This document shows, in pieces, positions 41,237-49,988 of a stretch of DNA of 64,000 nt; within the stretch, counting starts at the first letter, position 1; each line of letters begins with the position of its first letter. Source of the stretch: an uncultured Angelakisella sp. (lineage in GTDB: Bacteria; Bacillota; Clostridia; Oscillospirales; Ruminococcaceae); assembly GCA_934524965.1 (NCBI GenBank), contig CAKSYU010000002.1, positions 1 to 64,000 of the forward strand. The letters are read 5' to 3'. Both the position numbers and the translations under genes were made by a program. Under the pieces are notes generated by a model. It worked only from the letters and a program-made list of their open reading frames with translations. It had not been told where the DNA came from and ran no database searches.

Positions 41237-42145
41237 ATGGGCTTGTTGGGCAAAAGAGAACCCTGCGCCATCTGCGGCGGAAAGGTAAAGGGTCTGCTTC
41301 CGTGGAAGATCGAAGGGAACTACATCTGCGATGATTGCCACGGCGTCATTGACGCACAGGACGGCAACGACTTTACCATGGAGCAGTTCCTGAAATATCG
41401 GGACTTCCGCGAGCAGAACCATGCGCTCAAGGAACAGTTTACCATCTCCCAGACCATCGATTTCGGCTTTTTCGGCACCAAGATCGTGTTCGACTACGAG
41501 CACGGGCTGTTCTGCATGGATAAGAATCTGAATAAAACCATCTTCCATGGCAGCGAGCTGAAGTCCTTTGTCATCAGCGAGGACGGCATGCCCCTGCTGG
41601 AGGGCAGCGCCAAGGGTCTGGAACGCCACGAAAGCAATGTGCCGAAGCGCATTGATGAGCTGCTGCCGCAGGTCAATCAGATGCTGATGCAGCGGCAGAT
41701 GCAGGAAACCATGGAGCGTCTCGCCAATCGAAATAACGATAACCGCACCACCTACACCAGCAGCATCGATATCCCCGAGCCGTTCAAGAAATTCTACATC
41801 AAGCTGTACTTTGATCACCCTTACTGGAAGCTCATCGAATTTGAGCGCACCGGTCCCGTCCTCATCGGTGACCTGCCGGATCTGACCCAGTACCGTCTGG
41901 AATATAACGAGCAGGTACAGCACATGGAGGAACTGGCGGAAGCGCTGATGCGCGTCGCGTTCCCGCAGGCGGGAGAAGTTGCCAAAGCCGGTGCCGCCCC
42001 TGCCGCAGCCGCAGCGGTTGCCGTCGCGGCGCAGCCCGCTGCCGATGCCGTGAGCGAGATCAAAAAGTACAAGGAACTGCTGGATGCCGGCATCATCACC
42101 GAGGAAGAATTCGCCGCCAAGAAAAAACAGCTCATGGGGATCTGA
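41237..42145 (+). CDS. DUF4428/SHOCT domain protein
   Basis: 302 residues. An N-terminal zinc ribbon (CAICGGK...YICDDCHG, residues about 11-36) matches DUF4428; a middle domain of about 190 residues has no family I know; an Ala-rich linker (about 252-270) leads to a C-terminal SHOCT motif (EIKKYKELLDAGIITEEEFAAKKKQLMGI-type, last 29 residues). SHOCT mediates oligomerisation or membrane association. No signal peptide. AGGAGG ribosome site. Confidence 0.82.
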   Translation: MGLLGKREPCAICGGKVKGLLPWKIEGNYICDDCHGVIDAQDGNDFTMEQFLKYRDFREQNHALKEQFTISQTIDFGFFGTKIVFDYEHGLFCMDKNLNKTIFHGSELKSFVISEDGMPLLEGSAKGLERHESNVPKRIDELLPQVNQMLMQRQMQETMERLANRNNDNRTTYTSSIDIPEPFKKFYIKLYFDHPYWKLIEFERTGPVLIGDLPDLTQYRLEYNEQVQHMEELAEALMRVAFPQAGEVAKAGAAPAAAAAVAVAAQPAADAVSEIKKYKELLDAGIITEEEFAAKKKQLMGI

Positions 42146-42170
42146 CAAAATCAAAAACGCCAACCGCGAA

Positions 42171-42205
42171 GGGACGGGAGCCGCCAAAGCTCCCGCCTCT
42201 TTTTC
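42171..42205 (+). terminator. Terminator of the SHOCT gene
   Basis: CGGGAGC / GCTCCCG with a 7-nt loop, extended by imperfect pairs, then CCTCTTTTT. Confidence 0.8.
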
Positions 42206-42212
42206 GCCCTTC

Positions 42213-42241
42213 TTGAGAAATGATGGATATTCATGTATAAT
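42213..42241 (+). promoter_or_regulatory. Promoter of the MalT-like regulator
   Basis: TTGAGA (42213-42218), 17 bp, TATAAT (42236-42241). Confidence 0.85.
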
Positions 42242-42278
42242 TGACCTATAAAGTGTAAAGCAGCGGGAGGGAACCACC

Positions 42279-44774
42279 ATGCCCAAGCGTCGGGGAGACC
42301 TGAATACCATTTACATCTCGGAGCGCCTGCAGGAATGCCTGCGCCCCATCTGCCGCGCTGCCCTCACTACGGTGGTGGCGCCCATGGGCTACGGCAAAAC
42401 CACAGCGGTCAACTGGTATCTGGGCGAGCGCGCCAAGGCGGAAGCGCCCCTCATTATTCGCATCAGTGTCTATTCCGATAATATGGCGGTCTTTTGGAAA
42501 AGCGTGCAGGCGGCGTTTGCCCATGCAGGGCTTTCCCTGCTGCGGGATTACGATTGTCCCACCGATGCCGCAAGCGGCGGGCTTTTAGCCGATGACCTTT
42601 GCCGTGCGCTGGAGGGGGAACGCCCCTGCTATATTTTCATCGATGATTTCCACCTGCTCACCGATGGCCGCGCGGCAGGCTTCCTGTGTACCCTCGCCAA
42701 TCGCCTGCCGCAGAATGTCCACCTTATCGTGGCAAGCCGCGACCGCTTTTTATCGGGGGAGGAAACGGTGCGGCTGGGCAGTCGGGTCTGCCCCATCGGG
42801 ACGGATCAGCTCCGGCTCAACCACACCGAGCTTTCGGTGTACGCCCACCGCTGCGGCGCCGAGCTTTCGGAGGAGCAGGTCGATACGCTGCTGTATGCCA
42901 GCGAGGGCTGGTTCTCCGCTGTTTACCTTAATCTGCGTACCCTTTCGGAGCGGGGTGAGCTGCCCGACAGCCGCTCCGATATCTACACCATGTTTACCGC
43001 CGCGCTCATTGAGCCGCTCCCCCCACGGCAGCGGGAATTCCTTGCCGTAATGGGACTTGCCGATGAATTTACCGTGGAGATGGCAAAATATATCACCGGC
43101 GATGAGGACGCCGGCAGCCTGCTGACCGCCCTGACGGAGCAGAATGCCTTTGTGCGCCGCCTGCCGGAGGGCGGCAGCTTCCGCTTCCACCACATGATGA
43201 AGGAATGTGCCGGTCGCACCTTCCTTGCGCTGGAGCCATCAAAACAGGTGCTGTGCCGGCGGCGGTACGGCGCGTGGTACGAGCGGCACCGGCAGTATCT
43301 GCACGCGCTGGCGGCATACCGCGCGGCAGCGGATTATGACAGCGCCCTGCGGGTGATCCAAAGCGACGCGGGCATTCTGCTGGCATCGCTGCGCCCGCAG
43401 GAGGTGCTGGATTTCCTTGCCGAGTGTCCGCAGACTGTGCTGGCGGCAAATCCGGCAGCGATCCTGGTGCTGATGCGCCGTATGTTCACCTGGCGGCTGA
43501 TCCCCAAGATGATGGAATTAAAGGGGCTGCTGCTTTCCTCCCTCGCGGCGGATCCGCAGATGACCGCGGCGGAGCGCGGCAATCTGCTGGGGGAATGTGA
43601 CCTGATCGAGAGCTTCCTCAAATACAACGATATTTCCGAGATGAGCCGCCTGCACCGCAGTGCCAGCGCTCAGATGACCCGTCCCGCCATCAGCATCGAG
43701 CCAAGCGGCGGCTGGACTTTCGGCTCTCCCAGCGTTCTGATGATGTTCCATCGGGAAGCCGGCGCCGCGGAGCGGGAGCTTGCCGAAATGGACGAATGTA
43801 TGCCCCATTACTACCGTATCACCGGCGGGCACGGGCAGGGCGCAGAGTACATCATGCGGGCAGAGACCGCCTATTTGCAGGGACGCTTTGCCGATGCGCA
43901 GATCGGGCTGGAGGGTGCCTACGCCGCGGCGGAAACCAATGCGCAGGAAAATATGGTGCTGTGCTGCGATTTTCTGTCGTGGCGGCTGTCTCTCGCTGCC
44001 GGCACAGTCTCCCGCTGCACACCGCAGCAGCGGAAGGAAACGCTCAGCCGTCAGCATCACGCCGCATGGCTGCACCTGTGGGGCAGTGCTGCCGCCTACT
44101 ATTACGCGCTGCTGGGCGCACCGCAGCGGGTGCCGGAGCTGTTCCGGGAACACCGGCTTGCCACCGTCAATTTTCTGGCGCCCGGCAAACCCATGATAGA
44201 GATGATCGAAAATCAGGTCTATCTGGCGCAGGGCGCTTTTGCCCGTGTCATCGGGCGGTGCGCCGCCCAGCGGGAGACCTGCCGCTCAATGCACTACGCG
44301 CTGGTGGAAATACACCTGCTTATCCAGTCCGCTGCCGCCTATGCCCAGCTGGGCAAACGCGGGGAGGCAGCAGCGCAGCTGCGGGAGGCGCTGTCGCTTG
44401 CCGCTCCCGATGGCTTTGCCATGCCCTTTGCGGAAAACTACCACTCTCTGCGGGAGATATTGCTTGACTGCCGTCAACCGGAATTAGATGCACTGCTCCG
44501 GCAGGTCGAAACGCTGGGTGAAGTGTACGAGCGCCGCTGCGCTGCATGGGATAAGGAGATCACCCGTCCCGCGGCGCTGGCAGCGCTTACCGAGCGGGAG
44601 CTGACCGTAGCCCGTCTCATGGGGGAACGGCTCAGCAACCGGGAGATCGCGGAAAAGCTGTTTCTTTCGGAGGGCAGCGTCAAACAGTACATCAACCAGA
44701 TCTATTCCAAGCTGCATATTGAGGGAGCGCCGCGTGCCCGCCGCCAGGCGCTGGCAGCGCTCCTGAATTCCTAA
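42279..44774 (+). CDS. MalT-like LuxR-family (LAL) regulator
   Basis: 831 residues: an N-terminal STAND-type ATPase (Walker A APMGYGKTT at 34-42, Walker-B-like CYIFIDDFHLL near 119), a long helical TPR-like region, and a C-terminal LuxR helix-turn-helix (LTERELTVARLMGERLSNRE and LFLSEGSVKQYINQIYSKL, about 766-815). Such proteins are ligand- and ATP-dependent activators. The ligand is unknown; the LemA/DUF3137 operon downstream is a possible target. GGGAGG ribosome site. Confidence 0.92.
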   Translation: MPKRRGDLNTIYISERLQECLRPICRAALTTVVAPMGYGKTTAVNWYLGERAKAEAPLIIRISVYSDNMAVFWKSVQAAFAHAGLSLLRDYDCPTDAASGGLLADDLCRALEGERPCYIFIDDFHLLTDGRAAGFLCTLANRLPQNVHLIVASRDRFLSGEETVRLGSRVCPIGTDQLRLNHTELSVYAHRCGAELSEEQVDTLLYASEGWFSAVYLNLRTLSERGELPDSRSDIYTMFTAALIEPLPPRQREFLAVMGLADEFTVEMAKYITGDEDAGSLLTALTEQNAFVRRLPEGGSFRFHHMMKECAGRTFLALEPSKQVLCRRRYGAWYERHRQYLHALAAYRAAADYDSALRVIQSDAGILLASLRPQEVLDFLAECPQTVLAANPAAILVLMRRMFTWRLIPKMMELKGLLLSSLAADPQMTAAERGNLLGECDLIESFLKYNDISEMSRLHRSASAQMTRPAISIEPSGGWTFGSPSVLMMFHREAGAAERELAEMDECMPHYYRITGGHGQGAEYIMRAETAYLQGRFADAQIGLEGAYAAAETNAQENMVLCCDFLSWRLSLAAGTVSRCTPQQRKETLSRQHHAAWLHLWGSAAAYYYALLGAPQRVPELFREHRLATVNFLAPGKPMIEMIENQVYLAQGAFARVIGRCAAQRETCRSMHYALVEIHLLIQSAAAYAQLGKRGEAAAQLREALSLAAPDGFAMPFAENYHSLREILLDCRQPELDALLRQVETLGEVYERRCAAWDKEITRPAALAALTERELTVARLMGERLSNREIAEKLFLSEGSVKQYINQIYSKLHIEGAPRARRQALAALLNS

Positions 44775-44800
44775 CCTTTGGTTAATATACTTTTCGTTGG

Positions 44801-44835
44801 CTCCGCCGTACAATTAGGGTACGGTGGAGTTTTTT
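44801..44835 (+). terminator. Terminator of the MalT-like gene
   Basis: CTCCGCCGTAC / GTACGGTGGAG (11 bp, one G-U), 7-nt loop, six T. The palindrome TAACC-TTT-GGTTA (44772-44784), covering the stop codon, lies just before it. Confidence 0.9.
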
Positions 44836-44860
44836 ATCTGTAAAAAAGGAGGGAGCACCC

Positions 44861-45109
44861 ATGGAACGGAAATATATCACCGCCGTCACCCCGCTGGCGG
44901 AGCATGTGCTTCAGGTGGATTTTGTATCGGGCAGCCGCCTGCTGCTGGATATGAAGCCCTATCTGGATCGACTGCGCTTTCGGGAACTGTGCGACCCACA
45001 GATTTGGAACAGCGCCGTGACAAACGGCATTTTCGTCCGGCTGGGCAATGTGGAACTGAGCCACGATGAACTGCTCTCCATGGCGGAGCGCGGTCCCATA
45101 TCCATTTAA
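44861..45109 (+). CDS. DUF2442 domain protein
   Basis: 82 residues: VTPLAEHVLQVDFVSGSRLLLDMKPYLD, then FRELCDPQIWNSAVTNGIFVRLGNVELSHDEL, the full DUF2442 pattern. The function is unknown; relatives are often next to toxin-antitoxin or phage-related genes, but nothing like that is adjacent. AAGGAGG ribosome site. No clear promoter was found after the terminator at 44835, so expression may depend on read-through. Confidence 0.88.
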   Translation: MERKYITAVTPLAEHVLQVDFVSGSRLLLDMKPYLDRLRFRELCDPQIWNSAVTNGIFVRLGNVELSHDELLSMAERGPISI

Positions 45110-45127
45110 GAAAAGAGGAGAAATACC

Positions 45128-45598
45128 ATGAAGAAACGAATTTCCCTGCTGCTGTGCCTACTGCTCACACTCGGTCTGCTGCTGACGGGCTGCGGCAGCA
45201 CCCCCGCGAATAACACCGATAACGACGACAACGATGACGAAATCCTTCAACCCATCGATGAGTTGGACGATGAAAATACGGGCGACGATGATTTGCTGCT
45301 GCCGGGCGAGGATTTCGACCTCAGCACACTGGAGGGCATCTGGCTGTGCGGGGCGGAGTATGACTATGACTACATGAGTATCGCCGCCGACGGCAGCTGG
45401 GAGCTGTACCGGGGGAGCGATGTCGTTATCAGCGGCTGGCTGGAATATGTGCCGGAATATGAGGCGGTCTACGCCTTCGATGCCGCCGATGGCTCCGCCT
45501 GCCGCTTTGCCATCGAAAACGACGAGCTTTACTTTGCTTCCTACGGCTATTTCAGCTACGCCGACGGCATGGAGGGGATCTGGTACGAAAATGGCTGA
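45128..45598 (+). CDS. Acidic lipoprotein, unknown
   Basis: 156 residues. MKKRISLLLCLLLTLGLLLTGC (lipobox LTGC), an Asp/Asn/Glu-rich linker (about 28-65), then a domain of about 85 residues with GIWLCGAEYDYDYMSIAADGSWELYRG. The GIW...DGSWELY pattern is shared with the next gene, so the two may be related. 18 bp after the DUF2442 gene. Confidence 0.72.
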   Translation: MKKRISLLLCLLLTLGLLLTGCGSTPANNTDNDDNDDEILQPIDELDDENTGDDDLLLPGEDFDLSTLEGIWLCGAEYDYDYMSIAADGSWELYRGSDVVISGWLEYVPEYEAVYAFDAADGSACRFAIENDELYFASYGYFSYADGMEGIWYENG

Positions 45599-45636
45599 TC
45601 TCCCCTGAAGCAACATCATAAAAAGGAGAAAACACC

Positions 45637-46365
45637 ATGAAGCATATTAAGCTGTTTTCCGTCGTGACGGCGGCACTGCTGTGCCTTGCCCTTGCCGCCT
45701 GCGGCGAATCCGCTGCCGGCAAGGACTGGCGCACCACCGGCGTGGTAGCGGCGCAGGGCACCCTTACCCGCGGTGGGGAGGAGGTCCACGTCTGTCTCTG
45801 CCTTGACCAAAAGGGCGCCGCGCTCTATCTTGATGACGAGACCCACACGCTATTCGGCAGTGTCCAGTTCCCCGATGAAATGACTGACGCCGTCGATAGT
45901 TTTTCGGCGCTTGCGTTCCCCGATTGGAACGACGACGGCGAAAGCGATGTGGAGCTGCGCTTTTTCCACGCGGATATGAGCGAGGAGCGCATGGTCTGGC
46001 TGTGGAATGCCGCGTCGGGTGAATATACCTACGCGCCGGAATACTATTCCAACCGCAGCGAAGCCGCCCCCGACCCCACAGAGGACAATTTCCTTTCCGA
46101 TTATATCGGTATTTGGGCGGTCAGCGGCGAAAACCTCTGGCTCTGCATTTTTGAGGACGCTACATGGTCGTATGTCAATTCGCAAAATGAGGTGATCGAA
46201 TACGGCGTGGTGCTGTGCGATGCCGATGGTATCGAGCTGCACTATGACGGCAGCGGCGATGTACAGCGACTGGATCGTACCCCAAGCGGCACGCTGGTGG
46301 ATCTGATCAATGATCTGACCCTGGTGCAGGTGGAAGCGGTAGGCGAAACGGAGGCGAAAAAATGA
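45637..46365 (+). CDS. Lipoprotein with a calcium-loop-like motif, unknown
   Basis: 242 residues. MKHIKLFSVVTAALLCLALAAC (lipobox LAAC). FPDWNDDGESDVELRF at about 98-113 resembles the calcium-binding loop of FG-GAP/VCBS-like repeats, and the C-terminal GIWAVSGENLWLCIFEDATW resembles the GIW...DGSW pattern of the preceding lipoprotein. AAAGGAG site; the stop overlaps the next gene by 4 bp. Confidence 0.72.
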   Translation: MKHIKLFSVVTAALLCLALAACGESAAGKDWRTTGVVAAQGTLTRGGEEVHVCLCLDQKGAALYLDDETHTLFGSVQFPDEMTDAVDSFSALAFPDWNDDGESDVELRFFHADMSEERMVWLWNAASGEYTYAPEYYSNRSEAAPDPTEDNFLSDYIGIWAVSGENLWLCIFEDATWSYVNSQNEVIEYGVVLCDADGIELHYDGSGDVQRLDRTPSGTLVDLINDLTLVQVEAVGETEAKK

Positions 46366-47285
46366 AAACAGAACAAAACAATACAACTGCCCGCAAAATG
46401 AGCGAGAGCGAGCTTTCCGAAAAGCTGGGCAGGCTGCAAAAAAGGCAAGACTTTTGGAGCCTGATGCTGGTCGTCGGCATCGTTGCCGCCATTGCGGTGG
46501 GTATCATTGTCCGCAGCTTTGTCTGGGGCGGTGTGGTGTTCTTTGCCTTCGCGGCGGTGGCGGTGCTGCTGGGCGGCGGCGCGCAGAAGCGTAAAAAGGC
46601 ACTCATCGCGCAGGAACTGGGGGGTGACTTTGGCACCGAGCTGGAGCGGTTCTTCGGTGCCGATCCGCATGATCCCGCCCTTGCTGTCACCGCGGACGCC
46701 CTGCGGGAGCTGCGGCTCATTGCGCCCTGCTGGGAGGAATGTACCATCGAGGACACCCACGGCGGCAGCTATCAGGGGGTGTCCTTCGCCGCCGGCAATG
46801 CCGTTTTGTGCCACAGCTACGAGGAAAAGGTGGGGCAGGATTGGATGACCCAGACCACCACGGTTTTCCGGGGGCTGGTGCTGCGGTGCCGCACCGTCGA
46901 TTCCCTGCATGAAACGGTGTGGGTGTACCGCCGCGCGGAAAAGGAGCAGGGCGGCATCTTAACGGAAAACGCCCGTTTTAACGAGCGCTTTTTCATCACT
47001 GCCGAGCGGGAAAATGACGCTTTCCTGCTCCTGACACCGCAGTTTATGGAAACGCTGGAGGAACTGGAGCGGCGCACCCGCGGCGAGCTTTCGGGGCTTT
47101 GCTGGCAGGGGAATACCCTTTCGCTGGCGCTTACCACCCCCTACTGCTTCGCGCAGACATCGGAAGGGGTCAATGCGCGGGATATTTCCGCCCTGCGCCG
47201 CAGCTTTACCGATACCCTGACCGGCATGACACAGATCCTTGGGATCCTGTTCCGGAACACCGCCCTTTTCAACGCACAACAATAA
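46362..47285 (+). CDS. DUF3137 membrane protein (first copy)
   Basis: 307 residues. Two membrane helices (about 32-50 and 54-70) follow an N-terminal helical stretch. The cytoplasmic part (VFRGLVLRCRT, NARFNERFFITAERENDAFLLLTPQFMETL) matches DUF3137, which usually accompanies LemA, as here. The residues NERFFI...DAFLLLTP recur in the second copy at 47865. Translation probably coupled to the lipoprotein by the ATGA overlap. Confidence 0.82.
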   Translation: MKTEQNNTTARKMSESELSEKLGRLQKRQDFWSLMLVVGIVAAIAVGIIVRSFVWGGVVFFAFAAVAVLLGGGAQKRKKALIAQELGGDFGTELERFFGADPHDPALAVTADALRELRLIAPCWEECTIEDTHGGSYQGVSFAAGNAVLCHSYEEKVGQDWMTQTTTVFRGLVLRCRTVDSLHETVWVYRRAEKEQGGILTENARFNERFFITAERENDAFLLLTPQFMETLEELERRTRGELSGLCWQGNTLSLALTTPYCFAQTSEGVNARDISALRRSFTDTLTGMTQILGILFRNTALFNAQQ

Positions 47286-47306
47286 CCGTTCGAAAGGAGA
47301 AGCAAG

Positions 47307-47840
47307 ATGACAGCGATCATTATTATTGCGGTCGTGGTGCTACTGGTCGTCCTTTGGGCGGTCAATACCACCAACGGCTTTACCAAAAAAGAGATTCGGG
47401 TGCAGGAGGGGCTTTCCGGCGTGGAGGTCGCCCTGACCAAGCGCTGCGATATGCTGACCAAGCTGCTGGATACGGCAAAGGGCTACATGACGCACGAGCG
47501 GGAGATGTTTGCCCAAACCGTCCGGCTGCGGCAGGGCATGAGCGTAGAGGAAATGAGCACCGCCGAGCGGGAGATGAATGATCTCAGCGGCAGGCTCTTT
47601 GCCGTGGCGGAAAGCTATCCCGAGCTGCGCTCCAGCGAGGTCTTTGCAGAGCTTCAGCGCGGGATCCGCGATGCCGAGGAGCACCTGCAGGCGGCGCGGC
47701 GGCTCTATAACACCAATGTCACCGCCTACAATACCGCCATCACCATGTTCCCAGCAAAGCTGCTGGCGGGCAGCCGTCAGCCCAAGGCGTTCTTCGAAGC
47801 CGAGGAACCAAAGCGGCAGGATATCAGCATAAACTTTTAA
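47307..47840 (+). CDS. lemA: LemA family protein
   Basis: 177 residues: one N-terminal membrane helix (MTAIIIIAVVVLLVVLWAV) and a helical-bundle domain with GLSGVEVALTKRCDMLTKLLDT, LRSSEVFAELQRGIRDAEEHL and ARRLYNTNVTAYNTAI, the LemA signature. Exposed outside with a short cytoplasmic start, as in Listeria LemA; role unknown. GAAAGGAG site. Flanked by two DUF3137 genes. Confidence 0.93.
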   Translation: MTAIIIIAVVVLLVVLWAVNTTNGFTKKEIRVQEGLSGVEVALTKRCDMLTKLLDTAKGYMTHEREMFAQTVRLRQGMSVEEMSTAEREMNDLSGRLFAVAESYPELRSSEVFAELQRGIRDAEEHLQAARRLYNTNVTAYNTAITMFPAKLLAGSRQPKAFFEAEEPKRQDISINF

Positions 47841-47864
47841 CGACAGCATAAGGAGGGCAAAACT

Positions 47865-48776
47865 ATGGCAGAGACTGATTTGAAAGAGACCGGCATGACC
47901 GATGAGCAGCTTGCCGCGGCGCTGGGTCAGCATCGCTCCAAGGCGGCGTTCGGCAAGGTGCTTACCGGCATCGGCATGGCGATCTTCCTCATCGGCATTT
48001 TTACGCACTTTGCGGTCTGCGTCATCGGCTTTATCGTCGCCGGCGTCGGGACGGTCATCAGCGGCAAGCATAGCGAAGCCCTCAAGCGGCAGCTGGGCGA
48101 TGAGCTGGTGCGCGGCGCGCTGGAGGAGGTGTTCGGCAAGGTCGAGTACGAACCCTTCAGGCACATTTCCGAAGAAACAGCGCGGTCTGCGGGCATGCTG
48201 TTTCCCTTTGGCTTCAATGTCGTCAACGGCAGCGACCGTATTCGGGCAGTCTACCATGGGCTGAATATCGAGCTGAGCGATGTGGAGCTGGTAGAACGCA
48301 CCGACTACTACGATGAGGAGACCAGCGAGTGGAAGCATACCGATAAAAAGGTGTTTTCCGGTCAGTGGCTGGTGTGCGATTTCGGCAAGGAGCTTTCCGC
48401 CGACCTGCGTCTGGCGGAGAGTGCCAAGCTGAACCGCAAGGAACGGGCGAATACCATCACGACCGATAACGAGGCGTTCAACCGGCGCTTTGTTGTCCGC
48501 TCCGAGAATGAGCACGAGGCGTTCTATATCCTTACCCCGCACATGATGGAATATATCCTTTCGATGGCGCAAAAAAGCGGCGGCGAGGTCTATATGAGCT
48601 TTTTGCGCGGCGGCAAACTGCATGTGGCGCTCGCCAGCGGGCGCGATCTGTTCGAGCTGGGCAGCGGCAAGGTGAATACCGCTCTCCTACGGCAAAAATT
48701 CGCCGGGGAGATCCGCTGGTTCACCGGACTTCTGGATGAGCTGCGGCTGGTCGATACCCTGTACAGAAAGGACTGA
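47865..48776 (+). CDS. DUF3137 membrane protein (second copy)
   Basis: 303 residues with two membrane helices (about 31-47 and 49-66), then a cytoplasmic domain: VFSGQWLVCDFGKELSADLRL, NEAFNRRFVVRSENEHEAFYILTPHMMEYI. It is recognisably homologous to the first copy, but the flanks differ, so the duplication is old. TAAGGAGGG ribosome site. Confidence 0.85.
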   Translation: MAETDLKETGMTDEQLAAALGQHRSKAAFGKVLTGIGMAIFLIGIFTHFAVCVIGFIVAGVGTVISGKHSEALKRQLGDELVRGALEEVFGKVEYEPFRHISEETARSAGMLFPFGFNVVNGSDRIRAVYHGLNIELSDVELVERTDYYDEETSEWKHTDKKVFSGQWLVCDFGKELSADLRLAESAKLNRKERANTITTDNEAFNRRFVVRSENEHEAFYILTPHMMEYILSMAQKSGGEVYMSFLRGGKLHVALASGRDLFELGSGKVNTALLRQKFAGEIRWFTGLLDELRLVDTLYRKD

Positions 48777-48780
48777 GTAA

Positions 48781-48981
48781 ATGGAGCTTTGGTCAGCAGC
48801 CGCATTGCTGGTGCCGGCGGTCATCGGCTTTGCCGCCGCTTCCCGCTGTCTGCGGCAGAATAAAGCGGCGCGGGTGGTCTGCATGGTGCTTTGCGCCCTC
48901 GTCGCCGCGGCGTGCGTTACATATATCGGCTTAACGCTTTTCTTTGTCGATGCCGTCAGCCACCAGCCGCCCGCGGTTTAA
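48781..48981 (+). CDS. Small two-helix membrane protein, unknown
   Basis: 66 residues with two hydrophobic helices (about 5-20 and 31-55) around a short basic loop. Starts 4 bp after the DUF3137 stop, whose end supplies a GAAAGGA ribosome site. No family recognised. Last gene of the LemA operon. Confidence 0.6.
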   Translation: MELWSAAALLVPAVIGFAAASRCLRQNKAARVVCMVLCALVAAACVTYIGLTLFFVDAVSHQPPAV

Positions 48982-48995
48982 CAACCGGATAAAAG

Positions 48996-49041
48996 AAAAA
49001 CGGTGTCGCCCGCCAAAGTGAAGCGGGTCGCACCGTTTTTT
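48996..49041. terminator. Bidirectional terminator, LemA operon and ogt
   Basis: AAAAACGGTG...CACCGTTTTTT with an inner CCCGC / GCGGG stem; T-runs are present on both strands. Confidence 0.9.
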
Positions 49042-49042
49042 G

Positions 49043-49576
49043 TTATAATGCCGTTCCCTTTTGGAGGCGGAAGAACCGGCTCATATCCGCCTTTTCCAGC
49101 TCCAGCAGCCGGATCTTCTTATCCAGACCGCCGGCATAACCGGTCAGGCTGCCGCCGGTGCCCACTACCCTGTGGCAGGGAATGATAATGGAGATCTCGT
49201 TATGTCCCACCGCACCGCCGACTGCCTGTGCGGACATCGTTTCCAGCCCCATTTTCGCCGCCATCTGCCGCGCCAGCTCACCGTAGGTGGTGGTCTGCCC
49301 GTAAGGGATCTGCAAAAGCAGCTGCCACACCGCCTGCCGGAATTCCGACCCGATGGGGTGCAGCGGCGGGGTGAAGTCCGGCTCCGCTCCCGTAAAATAA
49401 ATATCCAGCCAGCGCTGTGCTTCGGTCAGTATCGGGGTCTCCTGCTCCACCTGCTCCGCAGGCAGGTGTCCGCCAAAGTATTTCTGTCCCTCCAGCCACA
49501 GCCCGACCAGCCCCGTTTCGTCCGCCGCCAGCAGAATATTGCCCAAAGGGGAGCGATAGGTTTGTGTGCAGATCAT
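49043..49576 (-). CDS. ogt: Methylated-DNA-[protein]-cysteine S-methyltransferase
   Basis: 177 residues. The active-site motif IIPCHRVVG (Cys near 133) and the preceding helix-turn-helix IPYGQTTTYGELARQM define the O6-alkylguanine repair protein, which accepts the alkyl group irreversibly. The start is ATG 49576 after GGAGGTGA; the longer in-frame start at 49633 overlaps the promoter. Monocistronic. Confidence 0.95.
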   Translation of the reverse strand: MICTQTYRSPLGNILLAADETGLVGLWLEGQKYFGGHLPAEQVEQETPILTEAQRWLDIYFTGAEPDFTPPLHPIGSEFRQAVWQLLLQIPYGQTTTYGELARQMAAKMGLETMSAQAVGGAVGHNEISIIIPCHRVVGTGGSLTGYAGGLDKKIRLLELEKADMSRFFRLQKGTAL

Positions 49577-49604
49577 GCGGCTCACCTCCATGCGGTTTTT
49601 CTTT

Positions 49605-49633
49605 ATTCTACCACGCCACGGACATGGTATCAA
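49605..49633 (-). promoter_or_regulatory. ogt promoter
   Basis: Minus strand TTGATA (49628-49633), 17 bp, TAGAAT (49605-49610). Confidence 0.75.
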
Positions 49634-49643
49634 TCTTAAACGG

Positions 49644-49674
49644 AAAAGGGAGAGCCGATAAAGCTCCCCCTTTT
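49644..49674 (-). terminator. Terminator of the HNH-deiminase-CPCC operon
   Basis: Minus strand: AAAAGGGGGAGC pairs imperfectly with GCTCTCCCTTTT (one bulge) around a 7-nt loop; the 3' arm ends in four T. It lies 27 bp after the cREC-like stop. Confidence 0.65.
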
Positions 49675-49700
49675 CTGCCGTCTTCTAATGTATTCTCTCT

Positions 49701-49988
49701 TTACCGGTTCCAGTACCGTTCCACCAGCCGCTTCATATTTTCCCGCCCTACGGGGTTCATGGTGTGCAGCCGGATAGGATAGTGCCGTCCCGTTTCCGCC
49801 AGCCAGTCCAGCAGTTTGATCCCATCGCCGCCACCGGCGGCATAGTCGCCAAGGTCGTGGTCGCAGTCGATCCACTCGATCGGCTCCGTCGCTGTCAGGA
49901 TCGCTTTCTTAGCCTCATTGACGCTGCGGCACCAGAGATACCCCTCCGGCGCCGGGCGCAGATCGTCCAGCCATAGCTTTACTGGCTT
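49701..49988 (-). pseudogene. Cyclic-phosphate-processing receiver (cREC)-like reading frame without a start codon
   Basis: This frame is open for 95 codons and encodes a coherent domain: KPVKLWLDDLRPAPEGYLWC, then WIDCDHDLGDYAAGG, IKLLDWLAETGRHYPIRLHTMNP and NMKRLVERYW. It resembles the cREC receiver-like family, with the LDD and DHDLG acidic motifs. Yet no ATG, GTG or TTG exists before the core: a TGA stands just upstream and the first in-frame ATG is near the end. A one-base shift would join it to GTG 49992 in another frame. It may be frameshifted, misread, or started unusually after the overlapping upstream stop. Confidence 0.7.

Noticed and set aside
44772-44784. TAACC-TTT-GGTTA palindrome as an operator of the MalT-like regulator
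   Set aside because: It covers the stop codon and sits ahead of a terminator; no clear promoter is near enough to make it convincing.
49636-49875. 79-codon minus frame
   Set aside because: It is an out-of-frame shadow of the cREC-like coding frame and is Arg/Pro-rich without motifs.
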